Assembly: GCF_010093595.1 (NCBI RefSeq)
Contig: NW_022985445.1
Span: 496,001 to 560,000, forward strand
Length of the DNA stretch: 64,000 nucleotides
Reading direction: 5' to 3'
DNA from: Mytilinidion resinicola
Lineage: Eukaryota > Ascomycota > Dothideomycetes > Mytilinidiales > Mytilinidiaceae
Within the stretch, counting starts at the first letter, position 1. Every line of letters starts with the position of its first letter. A model generated the notes under the pieces. The model made no database searches. It saw only the letters and a list, made by a program, of their open reading frames with translations, and was not told the origin of the DNA. A program made the translations under genes and the position numbers. This document shows, in pieces, positions 32,112 to 41,379 of the stretch.

Positions 32112-34100
32112 TCAGCACACCGAGCGGTGGACTCCCGCGCTCATTGGCTGTTTCGCTTCATGGCGGTTACGCGATTCGAGCCCTCGACTGAGGTGTTGCT
32201 TTTCGAAGCTAGCAGAGGCAGGCTGCCATGCTGCCAGATCTACAACATCTGTCTGCATCAGCGTCTCTGTCACGTCGCAGATGTCTGAAATGAGCCTATC
32301 CAGCAGGTCCATCGACATGGACTCGCGCACCACCACTCGGAGAATCTCGGTTTTGTCTTCGTTCGGCGGCAGAGGGTAATCTGGAGCCCTGGGTCAGTGA
32401 AACGCCCTGCATTCCCGTCATGCATGGTTGAGCTTACTAGGTATAATGTACTGCTTAGCTCTGAGCAAGTTGCTTACTGACACTTGCTTGACGTGGGGGT
32501 AGTCCTTCTTGAAGTCCTCGGAGAAGCAGAAGGCCACGACGGGAATGCCTGAATTGTAATCTGCGCTGGTCTCTCCCTCGTTGTAGACTTCTTTCCCTTT
32601 TTCGAAGATATAATCTCCCTTCTTCCGATGGATATCGCTGACCTAGAAGAGGTGAGCTAAGCCGGGTAGGTACAATTCCGACGCACTCACACATTGATAC
32701 CAGCCAGTTGCTTCAAGAGCACGGCTGAGGAGCCTAGCGTTGGCGAGAGCATTCTCCTGTATGCCAGTCAGTTAGATGCTTCATGCGCGTGCGTGAGAAA
32801 TAGTACCATGATCTGCCGATATCCGGTGAACCCAAGATGTATCAAGTTGTAGTACTGGGCAATGATCTGAGCTCCTGGCCGTGAGAAGTTCAATGTGTAC
32901 GACTCCTCCGTTCCGCCAAGATAGTGGAGCTCGAAGACCAAATGCTTCGGGAGATAAGACTCATCACGCTGGCAGTCATGCATTAGAAATGGCCCGGAGC
33001 GACACGGCAGAAGGTCTCACCCAGATGATCCAGCCAACGCCTGCATAAACAAGGCCGAACTTGTGACCGGATACGTTGATCGACTTGACGCGGGGCAGTT
33101 CGAAATTCCTGTCTCACAGCACCACGTTTCAGCCATACTGTACTACTGTTTCCATTGGGCTCACATGAGATTGGGAAGCTTACCATTTCGGGCCACCGGC
33201 TTGGGCATATGTGAAGGGTGCAATGAACGCTCCAGATGCACCATCCACATGGATCGGGATATCTACACCAGTTTCTTTCTCGTAATCATCAAGAATCTTG
33301 GATATTTCTTCCACAGGCTCGTAGTGCCCGGTGTAGGTGCTGCCCAAGATGACGAATACGCCAATGGTATTTTCATCGATGTTTTTCTTGACCAAGTCGG
33401 GGTCGAGGCGGTATCTGCTCTTTGCGCTCACGGGAAGTATACGGGCTTCCACTTCAAAGTATCTTGCGAACTTCTCGAGCGCGACTTGAGCATTTGCCCC
33501 CATCAAGATGTTCGGCTTGGTAGTGTCTTTCCCCTCTTTCTGCCTCTTCTCTTGCCAACGGCGCTTCATCGCGAGGCCTCCGAGATGAATCGCCTCACTC
33601 GAGCCAGTGGTCGCAGATCCAATAGCCTTCTCACCTTTCTGCACGCCCCATAGATCTGCCAGAATGGACACACATCTTGCATGCATATTCATCATGGCCG
33701 GATACTCATCAGCGTCCGACAGGTTCTTGGAGAGGTTCTCAATCATAAGTCTCTCCCCTTCCTTTTCCATATATGTCCCAACGAAGCTAGCGAGATTTAG
33801 ATTCGGCCTTCCATCGAGATCTAGCTCGTCTTTGAGCAATTGGTGCACAGCATCTGCTGGCGCGCCGTCGTGCGGTATACGGAATTTGGAGAGCTCTGTG
33901 CTGGCGGCATATCGGGTCGAGTAAGGAGTGGTGTGAGAGACGGCACGTTCCGCGTGATGACCGGAACGGTGAGCAGGGTGGTCGTGGAGCTTCTTGATGA
34001 GCTCGTCGGGGTCAACCTATTTACGACGTAAGCATGGTGTTTGAGCATGGTGTTTGAGGAATGCAGTGGGGACGCGTACATGTCGAGCTAGACCTGCCAT
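32112..34100 (-). CDS. gad1: Glutamate decarboxylase (PLP-dependent)
   Basis: Seven exons: 34100-34080, 34016-33184, 33108-33021, 32968-32807, 32756-32691, 32642-32438 and 32380-32112, giving 547 residues. The PLP-binding lysine is Lys301 in [18 protein letters not shown]. Other family marks are [34 protein letters not shown] and the C-terminal [20 protein letters not shown]. The enzyme converts glutamate to GABA, the first step of the GABA shunt, used in stress tolerance and in germination in fungi. Intron 1 holds a 13-base tandem duplication (AGCATGGTGTTTG at 34031-34056). In exon 6 the donor GTAAGC near 32470 is not used; reading on to the donor at 32437 restores the conserved [19 protein letters not shown]. 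Confidence 0.93.
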
Positions 34101-35322
34101 TGTTGCTGCTGTGGTGTGGAAGTAGGTCGGAAGGGCAATGAGTGGAGGGGATAAGTTCTCCAGGAGAGGCAGATGGTCTGTCGTTTATACAATGCGAAGT
34201 CTGACGTAGACAAGGAAGCAAGTCCAGAGTGCGTTGGATGGTTTTGTTACGAACCTTGACATCACACCACGATCAGCATGCGCCAGTGGTGAGTAAAGGC
34301 TTGTAAAGCTTGTTTTTGACCAGCCTTCTCTAACAACGGTCCAATTAGTCTTCACGAATTGCATCTTGCCCACTGAGTGAGGCTGAGCTTCCCCGCAGCT
34401 TGATGCAAGCAGCTTTTACTTCTGCTACTGGCTAGAAAACTATCAGACATGGTGAAAGGGAAAGCGCAACCGCCCTTCCTCGAAACACATGATCTGGGTA
34501 CGTAAAGTCTCCAGGGTTTCTGTGTTGTTAGTAATACTACGTAAGTATAACCATTGCGAAAGCTTTCAGATCATGGTGGAGAACAGGAGCTCCGGCTTGC
34601 CAGCTTGAGATGAGACGCGGGGCAAATGATCAGACCACGAAATGCCCCGTTCCTGGAAATGCACGGGCCGGGCAGTTTAGTCGAGCAACGAAGCGCTTGC
34701 GTACTCTATAAATCTTCTTGGGAGCATCTACCTTCTTGTCGGCCAGCGGATAGTGGTGTTCTATTCAGCTGTGTATGGTCAGCTTCGGCCAGTGCTCAGG
34801 CGACTCTACAAAGGCAAGGCGCACCAACATAAGTACGGAATGACTTTACTAGCACGTGACTACTAAGTACTCGTCCTTATTTTGTCCACCATGTCGGAGT
34901 CGGCATGTCTCCAGGCCGATGTCAGGTCGGGGGCGTCCAGTGGAATGGCATCATTATCCATGCCGCTGAGACCAGCGGGCCTAGCGGGTGGCGGGACGAG
35001 CGGCTTCACAGGGAGACGACAGGGACCGCGTCAGCTCTAGGTAGCCTGACAAGTCCTCTTGACAGCAGACCAGCTTGCCCTTCACGCTGTCGTCCTTTGT
35101 AGCTGTAGAATACCTTCCTCCTTTCTACTGTCTGAAGTTCTGGAAACCCTGCAATTGCCCTCTCCGTCTAGTCTCGCTCCCGCATCACTTGCGGGTAACG
35201 ATCCATATCGTCATCGATACCAATATTACGTCTTCTAGTCTCCCCACTTCAACAGTATATATACATCACCTTCTCGTAAGCCCATTTAGTCAAAGCTTCA
35301 GAACCTCAAGCAGTCTATCACC
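34101..35322. promoter_or_regulatory. Intergenic between divergent GAD and fasciclin genes
   Basis: 1.2 kb. The right end has TATATATAC at about 35259 and a CT/CA-rich leader before the ATG at 35323. A possible two-exon micro-ORF (34449-34497 joined to 34570-34613, 30 residues) is noted under findings. Nothing else seen. Confidence 0.4.
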
Positions 35323-36797
35323 ATGAAGCTGCTCCACCTCCTCCCCCTCGCCACGCTTGGTGCTTCTCTCGTCATTGTCGACGAGAAAGTATTCCAAGAG
35401 ATCGAGGTCGAGTCCCACCAGGTCAAAGACCCAGTCGCTAAGCTTGCACGCCCTTGCCACGACAAGCTCCTCGAGTGGAAGGGAGAAGCTGAAAGCATCA
35501 TCAAGACTTCCAAGAACTACCTCGATGAAGCCCTGGCCAGAGTAATCGATGTTTCTGAAACCTCATACGACAAGATCTACTCTACCGGATACGATGTCCA
35601 GGCTTGGTTGGAAGGCTCGCCATTCGCCGAAGAATTCGACGACGATGAGAGTGACCATCCCCATCATCCACCTCCCCACCACGGCCCTCCTCACCATCGC
35701 AAGCCTCACCACCCTCCACATCACCACAAGCCCAACTTGACCGTATACGAGCTCATTGCGAAGAGCAAGTACACTACCAAGTTGGCCAAGATCATCAGTG
35801 AGGATGCAGAGTTGGTCCAGGTCCTCAATGGCACGAAGGCCAATTATACAATCTTCGCACCGACGGATAAAGCTTTCGAGAAGATCCCTCATCATGGAAA
35901 GGAGCCCTCAAAAGAGTTCATCAAGGATCTTCTGCTATACCATGTGTCCCCGGAGTTCTACCCGGCCGGCCGAGTCCTCCATTCGTACACTATTCCCACG
36001 CTTTACGAGCCTTCTACTCTCGGACATCCTCAACGCCTAGTCGTCAGCACTGGCCTCGGAGGCATCAAGATCAACTTCTATAGCAAGATTGTTGCCGTCA
36101 ACATCGTAAGTCTCCACACTGGTTCAAGAAAGTTTCATGCTAACCTAATCAGTTTGGTACCAATGGAGTAATTCACGGCGTCGACAGCATTATCATTCCT
36201 CCTCCAAAGGTTGTTGACATCATTGGCTTCTTCCCTGGCGAATTCAGTACCCTCACACTTGGCCTCACCAAGACCGGACTTCTCGAGGCCTTGAACGATA
36301 CTAGCAAGCACACTGGTGGCATTTTCTTTGCCCCTGGCAACTTTGCATTCAAGAAGCTCGGCCCTAAGATCAACGCCTTCCTGTTCAGCAAATTCGGCAC
36401 TCCTTACCTGAAGGCCCTGCTCGAATATCACGTCGTAGTCAACCAGACACTTTATTCAGATGCCTTCTTCGACGCGACCGCAGACAGCGTTGAGGTAGAG
36501 TCACCTCGCTATGCCCACTACGACTTCCCGACTGGCTTGAAGGATAAGTCATTGGCCGTAGATGTCACACGTTTCGGACCATTCGTCACTATCAAGATCA
36601 ACCGCTTCTCTAAGGTGGCAATTGCCAATGGAGTTGCTAAGGACGGTGTTATTCACATCGTCAGCAACGTTCTCATCCCACCAAAGAAGACATCCGGCTC
36701 GGCCGAGCCCAGCTTCTGGAACGGAGAGGAATTGACGGTAGAGGAGTTCAAGGACAGGCTGGAGCCCTTCGTAAAAGACGAGACCCCAGAGCTCTAG
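35323..36797 (+). CDS. Secreted protein with two fasciclin (FAS1) domains
   Basis: Two exons, 35323-36105 and 36153-36797 (47-base intron), encode 475 residues. A signal peptide covers residues 1-16 (MKLLHLLPLATLGAS). Residues 20-105 are acidic and helical. A histidine/proline-rich linker (about 111-138, HPHHPPPHHGPPHHRKPHHP and more) comes next, followed by two FAS1 domains at about 138-275 and 276-435, with typical ANYTIFAPTDKAFEKI and GVIHGVDSIIIPP, then FAPGNFAFKKLG and DGVIHIVSNVLIPP. Several N-x-T/S sites suggest glycosylation. FAS1 proteins mediate adhesion between cells or to matrix. No GPI tail is visible (it ends VKDETPEL), so it may be freely secreted. The His-rich linker could bind metal ions; this is inference. 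Confidence 0.9.
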
Positions 36798-37258
36798 AGC
36801 TCCATATCACTGTCAACCCGGAATACTAATGAGCTAACATGAAAATTTGGGCCATTGTATAATTAGTATATAGCAAGCAGCAACAACAATAAGTAAAGTC
36901 GTTCGCTCACGAGATACAAATTGCATTGAAAGCGTGAGCTGGGTGCCTTGGCTTAGCTTCCATGTTTGCATATGATGTGAATGCGGTGACAGCATGAGGG
37001 ACTGGTGCGTTTCACACCCAGTTGACACTGTTTGAAGAGCTTTAGCACATTTCCTAAATCCACAAGATATGTACAATTCATGACAATGCGATTTATACCA
37101 GTGTATTTTAGACATACGTGACACTGCTTGAAGTGTTTCACCTCACTTGCAAATATCTCAGATGCATGCAGGGCACGTGACTCGTGTAACTAGCGCGAAA
37201 TCCAAACTATCTCTTTCAAAAATCGTCAAAGCTCCACCACTCACTCCCATCACCACCC
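36798..37258. other. Intergenic with eroded repeat-family fragments
   Basis: Contains GACACTGTTTGAAGAGCTTTAGC at about 37024 and GACACTGCTTGAAGTGTTTCACC at about 37121, which resemble the inner half of the MITE arm in the same orientation. The end near 37258 is the POP1 promoter. Confidence 0.45.
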
Positions 37259-40045
37259 ATGATGCCGGACGACCCGGGCAAAGGCCCAAAGCCCGACCAA
37301 AAGAACAAACGCAAGCACCCAGAAACATCCTCGACCCAAAATAAACGCCCGCGGATGTGGGCTCCACCCTCCGTCGTCTCAATCCCAACTTCCAAAGCAT
37401 TCCCCAACGATGAAGTCAATGTCGCGCGCTTCGTCAAGGCGCGTGAAGTCGAAGTCCGAGCGCTGGAGGAGGGCATACGCTCGGCGAAGAAGAGCCAGAT
37501 GCGCCGCGCGTTCCAGGATGTGCCGAGGGACATGCGACGGAGGACGGCGAGTCATAATCCGAGGAGGGTGCCGCAGCGGTTGAGGAATAGGATCAGGAAG
37601 GAGATGAAAGACGATAATACACCGGTGGCGAGCGGAAAGAGTGGGAGTGGGGTGGGGAAGGGAACGACAGCGTGGTTGAGGAAGGACGGGATTAAGCAAG
37701 CTAAGGCTAAAGCGAAAGCCAGAAAGAAGAAAAAGAAGGACGATGATGGCGTTGTGGTCACAAAGTTGGATGAAAAGAATGAGGACATGGATGTAGACGT
37801 GGAAGAGGGAAAGGAAAAAAAAGATTTGCGACTCAAGGAAACACTCCTGAAATCTCTACAAACGCGTAAACCGAAGGCCAAGCGTTCTACGACCTTGGCT
37901 ACTCCTCCCAAGCCTCCGGCACAGTTCCGCAAACGTCAAATACATAAGTCATGGCTCCCGACTCACTTGTTTCACACCAAACGTGCACATATGACCCCTC
38001 CCGTGGAACCACTATGGCGATTTGCGGTCCCATTGACACCAACACAGAAGAGCTATCGGCCCACGCACCGTGCGTCCACGCTGAGGGGTGCTGTAGCATG
38101 GGATATGAGCTATATGGCAACAATCGCGCTCGAAGGGGTTGAAAAAAGCATATCGGGATTATTGAAGGCAATAGGAGTTGGCGCGGACCACGACGGAGAG
38201 CTATGGAAGGACGGAGGCTTCGGCAAAAAGTGGCGTACTGGCACCAGGATCTGGGAAGGCTGGGTCTTCGAGAGGGAAGGATGGCCTTTGAAACCAATTG
38301 CACCCGTGGTAGTCGTCTGGAGCTCGGAGGGAAAGTCCGATATAGATGCAACAGATCCAACTTCGAAGGTCTCGAAAACCCCATCAAAAAGAAAAGTCTT
38401 CATTCGGATACATCCAGCTGGGTTTCTTCAGCTGTGGCAAGAGGTCACGAGACTTGCCAAGGTTCAGAAACCTTCCGTGTCAGTGGAAGACCTACGTTTT
38501 GAGATCGGTAGCATTGAAATATCTGGTCCTGGCGCCACGGAGACGCTTCAAACCGCACTGTGGCCAACACAAGCGCCGAATAGTGAGCAATATCCTCCAG
38601 ATAGCCCCCAAGCTGTTTGGAAAATCCTCTCATCGTGCATCAACCCCGGGAGTCTGCCAAATAATACGCTTCTCGCCTTCAACATCTCCGATCCCCGTTT
38701 ACATCATCCTCCTCGACCACGCGAAGCTACTGAACCAGCCGCGTCATTGGCGCTTTTGAATCAAGTGATTAGCGCCTGGCCCCTCGATAAGACTCTATCT
38801 CCCCCTGCTCTATTTGATCGCAACGCAAGATTAGCAGCACAACGCTGCTTACCTTCTCAGCAATCTATCAACCGTCGTAAAGGCGCCGCAAAACCAGGAC
38901 AATACCCCGAACCGCGGCCTACAGATCCTCAGATCCCGGTATTGCTTTACCCTTCGCGAATCAGTGGTTCTTGGACAGTCATCTTGCCTTGGAAATGTGT
39001 CATGCCGGTCTGGGCCGCGATAATGTATCACCCTCTCTCTACGGGTAGCACTCCAAGGTTTGGAGGTCTGAAGGAGATTAGGCAAATCGCTTTTGAGGGT
39101 TCTCGAACGTGGTATCCAGGTGACTATCTAGGCACTGCGGCTGGTTGGGACTGGGAATTGCAAGAGAGGGCCGTCAGGGAGAAGGAATGGTCGAAGAGGC
39201 CGAAAGGGAACAGGGTTGCATGGGAGAGTATAGATCTAGGCAATAATAGAAAAGGCGAGATAGGGAGAGGCTGGGCTTGCGATTGGGAAAGGCTTTTGCT
39301 GGGACCGCCAAGTGAGCATGGCGAGGATGAAGCTGGTAAGTATCTCCCAAAACACCGTTTAGTACTCCTCAATCGTGGTCTTATAATAGCTGACCATCCG
39401 TCAGCCCCGCCTGAATCCAGAGCTTCAAAGTCCACGAAGCTAAGCCTTCCTCCTTTCCAACACCTATCTTCGCCTATAATCTCCGACTTACTTTCGAGTA
39501 ATCCGCCCTGCGCTCTCCGAGATATCACAACGTCCCCTACGCTTTTCACAGCCGGCATCAAGCTCCTCACTCGAGGCGTTCCAGTCCCTTGTGCGCGCAT
39601 ATACCGCCTTCCTACCAACAACGCCGAACTACGTGCCAAGTGGCTATCGCTGGTACCTACATCAAGCGTGCTCTACAAATCCAAGAGCAAGGCCAACAGG
39701 CCACCTCAAGCATTATCCAAAGACGTGCCGCTTCACCTTCGGCGACGAGCTCTTGCCGCAGGCCTTCTGGCGCCGGTGGTTGTCGAGAAAGAGATCCCGC
39801 AACCAGGCGACAAGGAGTATCCAACTGTGCCTGATGAACCCGATCTCATCGGATTCATTACGACTGGAAACTTCAATCTTGGGGAAGGCAGAGGGACCGC
39901 GGTGGCTAACCTTCTTGCTGATAGGGTACTCGTGGCGAACGCTGAGAATAAAGTTAGGAATGGTAAGGTTCAAGAGAAGTTCCTGTGCATAGTGCGGGAA
40001 GCTGGTCAGGGGTTTGGACGGTTAGCCCGATGGGAGGTGGTGTAA
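37259..40045 (+). CDS. pop1: POP1, subunit of RNase P and RNase MRP
   Basis: The reading frame is open for 928 codons, but I annotate a likely 69-base intron at 39336-39404 (GTAAGT donor, CTGAC branch, GTCAG acceptor). Its length is a multiple of three and it has no stop, so translation reads through if it is retained; the spliced protein has about 905 residues. The N-terminal POP1 domain shows RAFQDVPRDMRRRTASHNPR and RRVPQRLRNRIRKEM, followed by a lysine-rich stretch, HKSWLPTHLFHTKRAHM near residue 230 and, near residue 570, the POPLD motif SGSWTVILPWKCVMPVWAAI. POP1 is the largest protein of RNase P and MRP, needed for pre-tRNA and pre-rRNA processing in the nucleus. Two ATGs in a row start the frame (MMPDD). 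Confidence 0.95.
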   Translation: MMPDDPGKGPKPDQKNKRKHPETSSTQNKRPRMWAPPSVVSIPTSKAFPNDEVNVARFVKAREVEVRALEEGIRSAKKSQMRRAFQDVPRDMRRRTASHNPRRVPQRLRNRIRKEMKDDNTPVASGKSGSGVGKGTTAWLRKDGIKQAKAKAKARKKKKKDDDGVVVTKLDEKNEDMDVDVEEGKEKKDLRLKETLLKSLQTRKPKAKRSTTLATPPKPPAQFRKRQIHKSWLPTHLFHTKRAHMTPPVEPLWRFAVPLTPTQKSYRPTHRASTLRGAVAWDMSYMATIALEGVEKSISGLLKAIGVGADHDGELWKDGGFGKKWRTGTRIWEGWVFEREGWPLKPIAPVVVVWSSEGKSDIDATDPTSKVSKTPSKRKVFIRIHPAGFLQLWQEVTRLAKVQKPSVSVEDLRFEIGSIEISGPGATETLQTALWPTQAPNSEQYPPDSPQAVWKILSSCINPGSLPNNTLLAFNISDPRLHHPPRPREATEPAASLALLNQVISAWPLDKTLSPPALFDRNARLAAQRCLPSQQSINRRKGAAKPGQYPEPRPTDPQIPVLLYPSRISGSWTVILPWKCVMPVWAAIMYHPLSTGSTPRFGGLKEIRQIAFEGSRTWYPGDYLGTAAGWDWELQERAVREKEWSKRPKGNRVAWESIDLGNNRKGEIGRGWACDWERLLLGPPSEHGEDEAGKYLPKHRLVLLNRGLIIADHPSAPPESRASKSTKLSLPPFQHLSSPIISDLLSSNPPCALRDITTSPTLFTAGIKLLTRGVPVPCARIYRLPTNNAELRAKWLSLVPTSSVLYKSKSKANRPPQALSKDVPLHLRRRALAAGLLAPVVVEKEIPQPGDKEYPTVPDEPDLIGFITTGNFNLGEGRGTAVANLLADRVLVANAENKVRNGKVQEKFLCIVREAGQGFGRLARWEVV

Positions 40046-40496
40046 GTCGCCGTAGGAGACAGTTGTTAAACGTTGATGGAATTTATCCATACTCGAATTC
40101 TCTGACGGTGTTCTGGTCTTACACTGTGAGCTCTACTTTACCTCGTTTACCTGTGGACGAAGTACAACCTCACGTGATTCCTATCCAGTGCACTTGGACT
40201 GTGATCTTTTTACAGCGGCTTGCCATTGCTTGGGGTGCCCCATGGCAGTGTTAGAAAGGTAGACCAAATGCAAAATCACCAGGGCGAGAATCAGGCTCTG
40301 ATCCTGATAGACTTGGGAGCTAAGGGGAGAGCACATTTCATACCGCAACCTCATTTCCATTCGCTACCCACAGCCGTCGGATGACTTAGACCATCCAGCC
40401 GCGCATCAGGTGTCCCGCGCATGCGTTTTTCTCACAACGCCATCGTGCGACTCCAAAACTCGGCTATCGCCTCCGCCGCAGGCCGAACCTATTCAC
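40046..40496. other. Intergenic, no gene seen
   Basis: Space between the converging POP1 and IFI6-like genes. It must hold both 3' ends. No repeats noted. Confidence 0.5.
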
Positions 40497-40960
40497 TTAG
40501 TCCTCCTTGATCGCAGCGGCCACGCCAGCCGCACCCTCCGCCGCCACCACCGCCGCCTGGACAGTCCCCGCCACCGCAGCGGCGCCATACCCGCCCATGG
40601 CCGCGCTTTGGAGCGTCGCGAACACGCCGCCCGCTTGCACTGCCCCCATGCCCGACTGCAGTGCGCTCGCGAATGAAGCTTTGCGTGGAACCCGTCAGCA
40701 GGCGCTTTTCGTGCGAAGAAGAAAGAACCCTCACCAGCTCGGATTCCGCCAGCCGTCCAGCCAAGCATGCCGAGCACAGGTGCCGCGACCGAGCCGGGGA
40801 TGAGCAAGATGACAAAACTGGAGATGTGGAACGCGGTCTTGACCGGGTGTGCGACGACGTAGCGGACGAGCGGGGGAGCGATGGCGTGGACCAGGTTCGT
40901 GACGTGCTCCTTTACGATTTCGTAGGCTTGGACGATGGAGGAGGAGATGGCGGAACCCAT
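40497..40960 (-). CDS. IFI6/ISG12-like small membrane protein
   Basis: Two exons, 40960-40735 and 40678-40497 (56-base intron), encode 135 residues. After a short N-terminal helix (MGSAISSSIVQAYEIVKEHV), hydrophobic Gly/Ala-rich sequence runs almost to the end: a segment around HISSFVILLIPGSVAAPVLG, then MLGWTAGGIRAASFASALQS and GMGAVQAGGVFATLQSAAMG, ending IKED. The GSVAAPVLGMLGWTAGGIRA...SFASALQS pattern is that of the Ifi-6-16 (ISG12) family, best known from animal interferon-induced mitochondrial proteins but also found in fungi. Its role in fungi is unknown. The start Met-Gly could allow N-myristoylation. The codons are very GC-rich. Confidence 0.82.
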
Positions 40961-41379
40961 ACTTGGAGGTGTTTGAAGGAGGGATCTACTTTGATGCCTG
41001 TGTTGGTGTGCAGGTGATTGTGGGAGGGAGAGAGGTCCGGAGATGGAGATGCTCGCGTTTTGTGGGGCAAAGCGTCAGGAATGATGCAGCTACGCGTCTG
41101 GCACACCGCCTGAAGTTTCGCTCGGATTCTCTACTTAAGTGAATGTGGGAATGAAGAGGGATGCCTAGGTTTAGTCTTACGCACGTCTGACTTATGACAT
41201 ACTATTGTAGCCTTGTAGCAACGTTTCGTACAACTTCAGGAGCTTGACCCATAACAAGATGAAGGCCAGAGGGGTGCGGCAAGCGTTGACAAGTTGCAAG
41301 TGTGAAACGACTGGTGACTTGATATTGTATATATGAAGATGACAACAGAGACTAGATTTGCACCAATCGAGCTATCTAA
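40961..41379. other. Intergenic, no gene seen
   Basis: Promoter side of the IFI6-like gene and the 3' flank of the DNA glycosylase gene, both on the minus strand. Nothing else seen. Confidence 0.5.
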
